Assembly: GCF_014773365.1 (NCBI RefSeq)
Contig: NZ_JACWUN010000008.1
Location: 1 to 64,000 of the forward strand
From: Pelovirga terrestris
Lineage (GTDB): Bacteria; Desulfobacterota; Desulfuromonadia; Desulfuromonadales; Geopsychrobacteraceae
Length of the DNA: 64,000 nt
Direction of reading: 5' to 3'
Part shown: piece by piece, positions 45,819-53,916 of the stretch
Layout of the letters: each line of letters opens with the position of its first letter
How positions within the stretch are numbered: position 1 is the stretch's first letter
Notes under the pieces: model-generated
Databases searched by the model: none
What the model was told of the DNA's origin: nothing
What the model saw: the letters and a program-made list of their open reading frames with translations, nothing else
Translations under genes and position numbers: made by a program

Positions 45819-47881
45819 CCCTCTCACAGCTTGAACGGATTCGTAATTTCGGCATTATCTCGCACATCGACGCCGGCAAAACCACGGTTTCCGAGCGGAT
45901 GTTGTTCTATACCGGGGAAATCCACAAGATGGGCGAAGTCCACGACGGCATGGCGGTCATGGACTGGATGGAGCAGGAACAGCAACGCGGGATTACCATC
46001 ACCGCCACCGCCACCCGCTGCCAGTGGAACGACTATACCTTTAATATCATCGACACCCCCGGCCATATCGATTTCACCATCGAGGTGGAGCGCTCCCTGC
46101 GCGCCCTTGATGGTGCCGTGGCGATTTTCAGCGCCGTCGAGGGCGTCCAGCCACAGAGTGAGTCGGTATGGCGGCAGGCCGACCGCTATCAGGTACCGCG
46201 CATCTGCCTGATCAACAAGATGGATCGCATCGGCGCCGATCATGAACAGGTCCTTGACGCCCTGCAGACCAAGCTCCAGGCCCGACCGGTGCTGCTGCAA
46301 CTACCCATCGGCAGTGAAGAACATTTCGTCGGCGTGGTCGATCTGATCCGGCAACAGGCGATTTATTTTGATGTTGATGATCTCGGTCGGACCCTCGAAT
46401 ACCACGAGATTCCACCGCAGATGATTGACGCCACCCGGCGGCAGCGCGAGCTGCTGCTGGAAACCGCCGCGGATTTTGACGACGCGATCCTCGCCGATGT
46501 TCTGGATAACAAGCCGATTGCGTCAGAACGCCTGTTGGCCGCTTTGCGCAGCGGGGTTCTTGCCTGCCGGATTTTTCCGGTAGTGCTCGGCTCAGCCCTG
46601 CGCAACAAGGGCATTCAGCCGCTCCTCGATATGATCTGCGCGCTGCTCCCCTCCCCCCTTGATGCCCCACCCGCACCGGCAACACAGCTGCAAGACGGCA
46701 CAGAGGTATGGATTGAGACCTCACCGGACGGCCCGGTCTGCGCGCTGGCGTTCAAGGTGTTGGCCGATGAAGGGCGCAAACTGACCTACCTGCGCATCTA
46801 TTCCGGGCGCATTGCCCCGGGGGAGGTGCTCCACAACAGCCGCACCGACAGCGATGAAAAAATTGCCCGCCTGTTCCGCATGCACGCCCATAAACGTGAG
46901 CGCATTGATGAGGCCGGCGCCGGCGACATTGTCACCGCCACCGGCTTAAAAGGGGTACTGACCGGCGATACCTTAAGTGCGCCGGACACCCCCTTACAAC
47001 TGGCCGGCCTGAGCTATCCGGAACCGGTTGTCTGTCTGGCAGTTGAACCAAAAACCGTCGATGACCGCGACAAGCTCCCCCTGGCGCTGGAGAAACTCCA
47101 GTGGGAAGACCCCACCTTCAAAGTCAAGGAGGATCCGGAAACCGGCCAGACCCTGCTGACCGGCATGGGGGAACTCCACCTCGAAGTCGTGGTACAGCGC
47201 CTCAAAACTGATTTCGGCGTTGAGACCCAGACCGGTCGGCCGCAGGTCGTCTATCGCGAAACCATCCGCTGTGCCTGCCGGCACCATGAAGTATTTGAAC
47301 GCGACATCGAAGGGAAAACCCACTATGGTGAAGTCACCATCCAGCTTAACCCGCAGCCACGCAAACAGGGGCTTCAGATCGACCTCCCGGCAGAAGTCCT
47401 CGCTCCCTGGCCGCCCGAGATGGCCCAACGGATCAAAGAACAACTGTATCAGGCCTGCCAATCCGGCCCGGTCGCAGGCTACCCCCTGACCGACCTGACC
47501 CTGACCCTGACCGCCGCCCCCTACGACAGTCACCGGGTAACGGATCTCGGTATTGCAACCGCCATTTCGCGCGCCATCTACCAGGCCTTACGGGACAGCT
47601 CTTTGACCCTGCTCGAACCGGTCATGGCCCTGGAACTGACGGCACCCTCCGACTGTACCGGCCGGGTCATGAGCAGCCTCCAGCAGAAACGTGGTCAGAT
47701 CGAGGGCATCACCTCCCGCCCCGGCCAGGATGTTATCCGCGCCGGCGTACCGCTACTGGAAATGTTCGGCTATATGACCGAGTTGCGCAGCGCCACCAAA
47801 GGCCGGGGAAGCTTCACCATGGAGTTTTCCCACTTTGAACAGGCGCCGGCACAGACCCTCGGAAAGTTTGGCCTGAAATAA
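45815..47881 (+). CDS. fusA: Elongation factor G-like GTPase (second copy type)
   Basis: A 688-residue five-domain EF-G homologue with G1 HIDAGKTT, G2 region GITITATAT, G3 DTPGH, G4 NKMD. It lies away from a str operon (no rpsL/rpsG/tuf next to it) and overlaps a PhnP-like gene. EF-G paralogues placed outside the str operon may act in translocation or ribosome recycling; which applies cannot be told here. Confidence 0.9.
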   Translation: MTLSQLERIRNFGIISHIDAGKTTVSERMLFYTGEIHKMGEVHDGMAVMDWMEQEQQRGITITATATRCQWNDYTFNIIDTPGHIDFTIEVERSLRALDGAVAIFSAVEGVQPQSESVWRQADRYQVPRICLINKMDRIGADHEQVLDALQTKLQARPVLLQLPIGSEEHFVGVVDLIRQQAIYFDVDDLGRTLEYHEIPPQMIDATRRQRELLLETAADFDDAILADVLDNKPIASERLLAALRSGVLACRIFPVVLGSALRNKGIQPLLDMICALLPSPLDAPPAPATQLQDGTEVWIETSPDGPVCALAFKVLADEGRKLTYLRIYSGRIAPGEVLHNSRTDSDEKIARLFRMHAHKRERIDEAGAGDIVTATGLKGVLTGDTLSAPDTPLQLAGLSYPEPVVCLAVEPKTVDDRDKLPLALEKLQWEDPTFKVKEDPETGQTLLTGMGELHLEVVVQRLKTDFGVETQTGRPQVVYRETIRCACRHHEVFERDIEGKTHYGEVTIQLNPQPRKQGLQIDLPAEVLAPWPPEMAQRIKEQLYQACQSGPVAGYPLTDLTLTLTAAPYDSHRVTDLGIATAISRAIYQALRDSSLTLLEPVMALELTAPSDCTGRVMSSLQQKRGQIEGITSRPGQDVIRAGVPLLEMFGYMTELRSATKGRGSFTMEFSHFEQAPAQTLGKFGLK

Positions 47882-47920
47882 CGGTTTCACCCGTTAGCAC
47901 GCTCTTGCAAGAGGCAGATC

Positions 47921-50005
47921 ATGAAAAAATACAACCTGCAAAGACTGGTGTTGATCCCCTTAAGCCTGACCTTTCTGGTCCTGATCAGCGCTTTCGTATT
48001 AACCAGTTACCATATCAGTCAACGCGACGAAGCGACCTTCATGGAAAGTCGTTATCGCCAGTTCCGTACCATCTTCAGCGGACTGGCCGCACGTGATGCT
48101 CAAGCCATGCTCACTGCCGCAGAATTTATCGCCAGCCAGCGCCGTTTTCAAGAGGCCCTGCTTGAAAACAAGCTGGACCAGTTACAGGCCCATGCCCACG
48201 AAGTTTTTCTGCGCCTGCAACGATCATTGCAAATCAGTCACTTTTATTTCCGCGATGCCGAAGGAAACCTGATCCTGCGGGTTTACCGGCCAGAGGACAA
48301 ATCGCCGGCAACCATGCGCGCATCCTTGCAGCGGGCGATGGAAACCGGCCTGCCGGCGGCGGGACTGGAATTGGGAAAATCCGGCCTGTTGGCACAACGG
48401 ATTTTTTATCCATGGCGAATCCAGGGTGAGTTGGTCGGCTTCATCGAATTAGGTATCGAAATAATGCCGACCCTGCGCCAGATCAAGGAACTCAGCGATA
48501 TCGATATCATGATTGTCCTTAACAAAGACCGCCTTGATCAGGACGCCTGGGAAGCCGCACATGTCTACCATACGCATCGCAAGGACTGGAACCTCCTGTC
48601 GGATTGTGTTATTTGCGAAACGACTCTTGATTTGTCCAAAGAAGACCTTGGTCATCTTTACACCACCGCAGTTGTCAACAATTTAGAAAAAACGGCAGGC
48701 ATTTCCGGACAGATTTTTCGTTTGGGGCACTTCCCCCTGTTTGATGCCGGGCAAAACCAGATCGGCACCTTGCTGATGGTCGTTGACATGACGGAACGAT
48801 CCGATATCTTTAAAACCTTTATTTTCAGAATTATCGGCTTCAGCCTGTTGATCAGCATGGCGCTGTTTATTTTCGCCTTCAGTATCCTCGGGCGCGCCAG
48901 TCGCCAGTTGAATTCAGGTGCCGAACGGTTGCGCCAAAAGGGTGAAAATCTGGCCCAAAGCAATCAACGCCTGCAGCAGGAGATCGTAGAGCGCGAAAAA
49001 GCCCAACAGCAACTGCAGGAATTCAGCAAATACCTTGAGGAGCGGGTCAGCGAGCGGACCAGAGAGCTGGCCAACAAAAACCGCGAAATCGAGACCAGTC
49101 GTAAATCCCTTGAAGCCGCCTACCATGAACTCAAGGAACAGCAGGCCACCATCCTGCACCAGGACAAAATGGCCTGTATCGGGCAACTGGCGGCAGGCAT
49201 CGCTCACGACATCAATAACCCCATCGGCTTTATCAGTCACAATCTAACGATCTTTGAACGTTATCTGCAGCGACTCAACCAGTTTTTTGCCCTGCAACGG
49301 GACCTGGTCCAGCGCCGTGGTGACAGCGAACTGATCGCCGCCTGCCAAAAAGGGCGCCGCGACTTCCAAATCGACACCATGCTGACCGAACTACCAACGA
49401 TGCTGACGGAATGTCGCGACGGCACCTCCCGGGTCAGCCAGACCGTCGAAAGTTTACGCATCTTTTCGCGGCAGGAAGTCCCGCAGCACAAGTTGACCGA
49501 CCTGCACCATTGTATCGACAGCACCCTCGCCATCATCCGCCATGAGCTACGCGAAAAAATCAGGGTGGTGAAAAACTATGGCGAATTGCCCCTGCGCTAT
49601 TGCTATGCCGGCCAGATCAACCAGGTCTTTCTCAACCTGCTGATCAACGCCATCCAGGCCATCGACGAGGGTGGCACCATCAGCATCAACACCTGGGCAG
49701 AGAATGAATTCATCTACATTGCCATCAACGACAACGGTGGCGGCATCCCTGCGGAAAAAATTGAAAAGATCTTCGAACCCTTCTATACCACCAAGGAAAT
49801 CGGCGTTGGTACCGGCTTGGGGTTAAGTATTGTTTATGAAATTGTGACCCGCCATAAAGGGCGCATCGATGTTGCCAGCAAGGTCGGGGTTGGTACCACC
49901 TTTACTCTGATCCTGCCCTTCGATGAACGGGCTAAACCACGCCAACCGCAAGCCAACCCGCTAGGAACACCAATTAACTCAACACCAGAGGGGAATCTTT
50001 TCTGA
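47921..50005 (+). CDS. Membrane sensor histidine kinase with double-Cache-like sensor
   Basis: A 694-residue kinase. Membrane helix 1 about 10-30, periplasmic sensor about 31-295 (ISHFYFRDAEGNLILRVYRP near 105-124 resembles dCache_3 sensors), helix 2 about 299-324, a coiled coil (330-415), phosphorylation site H429 in GIAHDINNP, N box NLLINAIQAI (572-581), G1 DNGGGI and G2 GTGLGLSI (630-637). The HisKA-like segment is long, with an extra helix (460-500). It overlaps the response regulator by one base (TGATG), so they form a two-component pair. Ligand unknown. Confidence 0.93.
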   Translation: MKKYNLQRLVLIPLSLTFLVLISAFVLTSYHISQRDEATFMESRYRQFRTIFSGLAARDAQAMLTAAEFIASQRRFQEALLENKLDQLQAHAHEVFLRLQRSLQISHFYFRDAEGNLILRVYRPEDKSPATMRASLQRAMETGLPAAGLELGKSGLLAQRIFYPWRIQGELVGFIELGIEIMPTLRQIKELSDIDIMIVLNKDRLDQDAWEAAHVYHTHRKDWNLLSDCVICETTLDLSKEDLGHLYTTAVVNNLEKTAGISGQIFRLGHFPLFDAGQNQIGTLLMVVDMTERSDIFKTFIFRIIGFSLLISMALFIFAFSILGRASRQLNSGAERLRQKGENLAQSNQRLQQEIVEREKAQQQLQEFSKYLEERVSERTRELANKNREIETSRKSLEAAYHELKEQQATILHQDKMACIGQLAAGIAHDINNPIGFISHNLTIFERYLQRLNQFFALQRDLVQRRGDSELIAACQKGRRDFQIDTMLTELPTMLTECRDGTSRVSQTVESLRIFSRQEVPQHKLTDLHHCIDSTLAIIRHELREKIRVVKNYGELPLRYCYAGQINQVFLNLLINAIQAIDEGGTISINTWAENEFIYIAINDNGGGIPAEKIEKIFEPFYTTKEIGVGTGLGLSIVYEIVTRHKGRIDVASKVGVGTTFTLILPFDERAKPRQPQANPLGTPINSTPEGNLF

Positions 50006-51366
50006 TGGATAAAAAAACCCGCCTGCTCTATGTCGACGACGAACCCGCCTGGCGCAATATTTTTCGTCGGGAAATAAGCGAAGACAAACGCTATGAGATA
50101 AAAACCGCCGACAGCGGTGCGGATGCACTTGCCGTGCTGAACAACTGGCGGGCCGATATTGTGCTGACGGATCTATCGATGCCGGGGATGGACGGCATTG
50201 AGTTGCTGCAACACATTCACTTGCTCTACCCGGAAACCTTTGTACTGATCCTCACCGGCGTCAACTCGGCCAATGAAGCGGTTCGAGCAATGAAGGCAGG
50301 AGCCTACGACTATGTTCTCAAGCCCTTTGATTTCACCACCCTGCAGATGCAGCTCGCAAAAATCATCGATCATCAACAGCTGTCAAATCAGGAAGCCCAT
50401 GAACCGGACGCCCGTTTTGAGCAGTTGATCGGCCGAAGCCCCTCCATGTACCAACTGTTCGAGGGGATTCGCCGCATCGCCCCCACCAATGCCACGGTGC
50501 TGATCCGGGGCGAAAGCGGTACCGGCAAAGAGCTGGTTGCCGCCGCCATCCACAGTCGCAGCTCACGGTGCGACAAGGCATTTATCCCGGTCAACTGCGC
50601 CGCGCTGACCGAAAGCCTGATCAACAGCGCCCTGTTTGGTCATGAAAAAGGCGCTTTCACCGGAGCCGATAAACGCAAAGCCGGTTTTTTTGAACACGCC
50701 CACGGCGGTACCATTTTTCTCGATGAAATTGGCGACATTCCCCTGCAGACCCAGGTTGCCCTGTTACGGGTGCTCGAACTCGGCACCTTTCAGCGGGTTG
50801 GCGGCATCGACACCATCCAGGTCGATACCCGCATCATCTGTGCCACCAACAAGAACCTTGAAGTCGCCATGCGGGAAAAAACCTTCCGCGAGGATCTCTT
50901 TTATCGCCTCAATGTGGTCACCCTGAATACCTCCCCCCTGCGCGACCGGGCCGCTGATATCCCGCTGCTGGCCAACCAGTTTCTGCGCACGTCGAGCCAA
51001 AAACACAACAAGCAAATCGACCTGATCGCTCCCGGCACCCTGGAACTGCTCAGTGCTTATGCCTGGCCGGGCAACGTTCGCGAGTTAAAAAACGCCATCG
51101 ATCGCGCTGCGGTCTTCAGTAACGGCAACACATTGTTACCCGAACACCTGCCGCCGGAGCTGCTCCAGGCAGTTAGCGCCCGTCACGGCAAAGCCTCGGC
51201 AGCCCAAATGACCCTGGATTCAACCAACCTGCCGGAAATTGAAGCGGCGGTCATCCGCAGGGTGCTGGAAGATAAAAACTGGAACCTCTCCCAGGCCGCC
51301 GAAGCCCTCGGCATCGCCCGCGGCACCCTCTACAGCAAAATCAAAAGTTACAACATTGAAAGGTAG
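50005..51366 (+). CDS. NtrC-type sigma-54 response regulator
   Basis: A 453-residue bacterial enhancer-binding protein. Receiver domain (1-120) with phospho-acceptor D56 in TDLSMPG and K106; AAA+ domain with Walker A GESGTGKE (169-176), the sigma-54 contact loop GAFTGA (216-221), Walker B TIFLDEIGD (236-244); and a C-terminal Fis-type helix-turn-helix (about 428-450). It should bind upstream dyads and activate -24/-12 promoters. Two such promoters follow in this window, at 51722 and 53784. The last 70 bp of its HTH coding sequence is copied exactly in the gene at 51805. Confidence 0.96.
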   Translation: MDKKTRLLYVDDEPAWRNIFRREISEDKRYEIKTADSGADALAVLNNWRADIVLTDLSMPGMDGIELLQHIHLLYPETFVLILTGVNSANEAVRAMKAGAYDYVLKPFDFTTLQMQLAKIIDHQQLSNQEAHEPDARFEQLIGRSPSMYQLFEGIRRIAPTNATVLIRGESGTGKELVAAAIHSRSSRCDKAFIPVNCAALTESLINSALFGHEKGAFTGADKRKAGFFEHAHGGTIFLDEIGDIPLQTQVALLRVLELGTFQRVGGIDTIQVDTRIICATNKNLEVAMREKTFREDLFYRLNVVTLNTSPLRDRAADIPLLANQFLRTSSQKHNKQIDLIAPGTLELLSAYAWPGNVRELKNAIDRAAVFSNGNTLLPEHLPPELLQAVSARHGKASAAQMTLDSTNLPEIEAAVIRRVLEDKNWNLSQAAEALGIARGTLYSKIKSYNIER

Positions 51367-51386
51367 GGGCGCGATTCATCGCGCCC
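51367..51386. other. Hairpin after the response regulator
   Basis: GGGCGCGAT and ATCGCGCCC pair perfectly around TC immediately after the stop codon. A copy of the same structure follows the mini-Fis stop (52021-52040), included in the duplicated segment. No T-run. Confidence 0.55.
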
Positions 51387-51417
51387 AGGGCCACCCCGCC
51401 CCCGCTGTCACTGTCAA

Positions 51418-51435
51418 CTGTTGTAATTTGCACAG
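51418..51435. promoter_or_regulatory. Candidate enhancer dyad CTGT-N10-ACAG upstream of the mini-Fis promoter
   Basis: CTGTTGTAATTTGCACAG lies about 290 bp before the -24 element at 51722; the arms extend to AACTGT/ACAGTT. It shares the dyad and the ATTTG core with the three sites upstream of the cytochrome promoter at 53784. Interpretation as the regulator's binding site is inference. The rest of 51387-51721 shows no gene. Confidence 0.5.
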
Positions 51436-51721
51436 TTGCCGCACAATCAACCATAAAGCACCATATTCCGGCGGCTGACACGCCTTGTCGGCAGCCGCGT
51501 AGTGCCCAATACTGAACAACATGTCATCCCCCGGCGCGTAACGCGTTTTGGTATCCGCCGTCGGCAGTCCGTTTTTTTTGTCACCCTGTTGCTCGGTTCA
51601 TAAGCGCTGACACATCATCCAAAAATTTAGTCATTTCAGCTAGGTACTTGATCAAACCAGAGCGGCATCCGATTACTCAACGCTAATCAGCCAATCGTAA
51701 CACCATAAAATAATTGATTTT

Positions 51722-51737
51722 TGGCACCATGTTTGCT
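51722..51737 (+). promoter_or_regulatory. Sigma-54 promoter of the mini-Fis gene
   Basis: TGGCAC-N5-TTGCT, with GG and GC 12 bases apart as required for sigma-54 (consensus TGGCAC-N5-TTGCA). Predicted transcript start about 51748, leader about 57 nt, with a 12-bp tandem repeat (ACTGACTCTCAA, 51759-51782) and a ribosome site AGGGGGGC at 51791. Confidence 0.75.
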
Positions 51738-51804
51738 TTAATTTTTACCAACAGACGAACTGACTCTCAAACTGACTCTCAAGCAAAGAAAGGGGGGCAA
51801 TACA

Positions 51805-52020
51805 ATGACCAGAATCACCATATCCGTCGAGCGCAAAGACGCCCCCGCCGAAAGCTTTTCCCTGCAGCTGAACTCATGCTCCCTGCCGGACATCGAAAAA
51901 ATGGTCATCAGTGAAGTCCTCACCGGCAAAGACTGGAACCTCTCCCAGGCCGCCGAAGCCCTCGGCATCGCCCGCGGCACCCTCTACAGCAAAATCAAAA
52001 GCTACAACATCCAACGGTAG
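51805..52020 (+). CDS. Stand-alone Fis-type helix-turn-helix protein (mini-Fis) copied from the adjacent regulator
   Basis: A 71-residue protein: about 27 residues of unrelated N-terminus (MTRITISVERKDAPAESFSL), then LPDIEKMVISEVL and the HTH. From WNLSQAAEALG through the end it is nearly identical to the C-terminus of the regulator at 50005-51366; 70 bp (51932-52001 and 51278-51347) match perfectly, followed by a conserved stop and hairpin. The only changes at the end are ER to QR. It has neither receiver nor AAA+ domain, so it can bind DNA but not activate sigma-54. Its own -24/-12 promoter suggests control by the same regulator, giving a feedback competitor (inference). Fis-like dimers normally need the preceding helix, which is present. 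Confidence 0.85.
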   Translation: MTRITISVERKDAPAESFSLQLNSCSLPDIEKMVISEVLTGKDWNLSQAAEALGIARGTLYSKIKSYNIQR

Positions 52021-52028
52021 GGGCGCGT

Positions 52029-52201
52029 TTCATCGCGCCCTGATGCCCCTCCGTCCCAGCACATACGGGGACATAAACCAATAACGCCCTTAATTGGTAT
52101 TATGTCCCCGTATTCATCGCGCCCTGATGCCCCTCCGTCCCAGCAAATACGGGGACATAAACCAATAACCCCCGTTATTGGTATTATGTCCCCGTATTTG
52201 C
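52029..52201. repeat. Tandem pair of REP/BIME-like hairpin elements
   Basis: A unit of 84 bp occurs twice (period 84; second copy begins about 52113), each with a long hairpin whose arms are ATACGGGGACATAAACCAAT and ATTGGTATTATGTCCCCGTAT with a single bulge. A shared CATCGCGCCCTGATGCCCC linker precedes each. Such TACGGGGACATAA hairpins resemble REP sequences mobilised by RAYT transposases (inference); no transposase is in the window. They lie between convergent genes. Confidence 0.75.
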
Positions 52202-52204
52202 TGC

Positions 52205-53050
52205 CTACAGCCCGCCATCGTCGATCAGGTAATCGGCCTCGGTGGCGGTGCGGGGGTCGTTGGCGGCGAACCCGTCCGCCGCCGGCAGCACCACCCGGGT
52301 GGTCAGGCCGCCTTCCTGCAACTGCACCGGTACGCTGCTGTTGATGCTGTGCCAGATGCCGGCCAGGCTGATCAGGGTGCGCTGCGGATGCTGCTTCAGG
52401 TAACGGGCGATGGTCAGGGCCATGCCGCTGTTGCGCACCCCTTGCGCTTGCTTGAAATAGCTGAAATTACGCTCGCGCGTTACGGCCTCGAAGGAGGGGC
52501 GGAAAAATTCCTCCATCAGGGCGTCGTAGGTCGGGTTGAGGGTCGCGCTGATGGCGGCGGGGACGCGCAACAAATCATCAAAATCAAGGGCCGCGAACCC
52601 TTCGCGGCCGACCTTGCGGATGACGTTACGGTCACTGTTGATTGCCAGCAACGGGATGTTGTGCGCGCGGGCAAACAGCAGCAACTCGCTGTAGTGCTCC
52701 CAGGGGTACGACCAGTTTTCGGCATACACCTCACGAAACCCCTCCTCGTCCAGTTCCCCCGCCAGCCAGGCATCAAGCGCCCCCTGGGCACCGTGTTCAA
52801 ACATCTCCAGGCCGATGGTCAGTTGAGCGCTGTGCCGCTGTACCCCACGGATAATCGCCACTGCCAACCGGCGATGCTCCGGTTTTTCGTGGGATTCACC
52901 AACAAATACCACATCGGCTGTTGCCAGATCAGCGAACAGGACCTCAGCACTGACCCTATCAGTGACTCCGGGCCGTACAATCTCAGCAAACCCGCTCAGC
53001 GGAACCCCCAACAATACCACCACCAGCAAGTAGCGTCCTATCAATGTCAT
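52205..53050 (-). CDS. ChaN-like haem-binding domain protein (DUF399)
   Basis: A 281-residue exported protein: signal peptide (residues 1-22, GVPLSGFA), then the ChaN/TIKI-like fold with FVGESHEKPEHR near residue 50, LTIGLEMFEHGAQGAL, and LISLAGIWHS. ChaN-family proteins bind haem in the periplasm or outer membrane (in Campylobacter). In a region with many cytochromes a haem-handling role is attractive but unproved. No lipobox is obvious. It is convergent with the mini-Fis gene. Confidence 0.8.
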   Translation of the reverse strand: MTLIGRYLLVVVLLGVPLSGFAEIVRPGVTDRVSAEVLFADLATADVVFVGESHEKPEHRRLAVAIIRGVQRHSAQLTIGLEMFEHGAQGALDAWLAGELDEEGFREVYAENWSYPWEHYSELLLFARAHNIPLLAINSDRNVIRKVGREGFAALDFDDLLRVPAAISATLNPTYDALMEEFFRPSFEAVTRERNFSYFKQAQGVRNSGMALTIARYLKQHPQRTLISLAGIWHSINSSVPVQLQEGGLTTRVVLPAADGFAANDPRTATEADYLIDDGGL

Positions 53051-53086
53051 ACCACCATTCCTTTCAATTTAAGGGCAATAAGATGT

Positions 53087-53329
53087 AACGCAGAGCCGCA
53101 GAGAAAACCTTTTTAAGGGTAAAGCATCACCCCTCACTGTTCACTGTTCACCGCTCACGGCTCTTTTCAACCTGAAAACAATAGGGAACGCAGATACACG
53201 CAGATGTTACGCAGATCAAGCCAAGCAAGTCTTAGTCCCTAGTCGCGTTCATCTGCGGCTATAAGGTTTTTCATTGTGTCATTCCTGCTACCAATCTGGA
53301 TCCTGCGACTGCGCGCAGGATGACACAGG
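53087..53329. repeat. Left arm of a long inverted repeat flanking three cytochrome genes
   Basis: This segment is the reverse complement of 57148-57416. The inner 63 bp (53267-53329 against 57148-57210) match perfectly; the outer 13 bp (53087-53099 and 57404-57416) also match, and several blocks in between (such as GAACGCAGATACACGCAG) align with small gaps. No gene is present. The arms enclose the cytochrome promoter and the genes at 53917, 54877 and 55762. Confidence 0.85.
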
Positions 53330-53392
53330 CATTACAGGATGACACAGGCATTACAGGTTGACACAGGCATTACAGGATGACACAGGCATGAA
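53317..53392. repeat. Four tandem 19-bp repeats
   Basis: Unit AGGATGACACAGGCATTAC repeats at 53317, 53336, 53355 and 53374, the third with one change (GGTTG) and the last running out into AA. It overlaps the end of the inverted-repeat arm. No spacers, so not a CRISPR. Confidence 0.85.
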
Positions 53393-53515
53393 CTTCCGTC
53401 AGGGGTGGCGTCTACTCACGGCTCACAGCTCACGGCTCACCGCCTTTCATTCTTTGCCCTCTGGCTCTGTGATTCACATTTTTTCAACCATACTCCGGCG
53501 CTGGTCACCCTGCAA

Positions 53516-53696
53516 CTGTCGGAAATTGAACAGACCCAACGGCGCTAAAAGCGCCTGTGGTTTGGCGTTGATGGCTCTACGGCGTGGCGGCTGCTTACTG
53601 TCGGGATTTGAACAGATTGCGCAATGTCCGAGTTATGCATTGTAATATCAGCTGGTTAAGACATCATTAGCGCTCACTATGTTGGTATTTGAACAG
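53516..53696. promoter_or_regulatory. Three phased enhancer-like dyads upstream of the cytochrome sigma-54 promoter
   Basis: Direct repeats of an NtrC-type dyad: CTGTCGGAAATTGAACAG (53516-53533), CTGTCGGGATTTGAACAG (53597-53614) and ATGTTGGTATTTGAACAG (53679-53696). Starts are 81 and 82 bp apart, about eight helical turns, and 90-270 bp upstream of the -24 element. The latter two also share the downstream TTGCG. They are proposed binding sites for the regulator encoded at 50005-51366. The rest of 53393-53783 shows no gene. Confidence 0.65.
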
Positions 53697-53783
53697 TTTG
53701 CGACAAGCAGAACGCATTAATTACCATTCCAGTGATAATTCTACGGCCCCTGTTTTTGGCGATTTACCCTTTTTTTTAAAAGT

Positions 53784-53799
53784 TGGCATCACGCTTGCT
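53784..53799 (+). promoter_or_regulatory. Sigma-54 promoter of the cytochrome cluster
   Basis: TGGCAT-N5-TTGCT, GG and GC 12 bp apart, nearly the same as the promoter at 51722. Predicted start about 53809, giving a leader of about 108 nt before the cytochrome at 53917. Confidence 0.75.
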
Positions 53800-53916
53800 A
53801 AAGGGAAGGCATGCACACAACGCACTGTGCAAAGACACACAAACCAGCGGTGACGATCAAATAGGTGATCCCATCGCACCTGCCACCATGACACATGGAA
53901 CAAGGAGAGAAACAAA

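Noticed and set aside
53317-53392. CRISPR-like short repeats
   Set aside because: The 19-bp units are directly adjacent with no unique spacers and there are no cas genes in the window.
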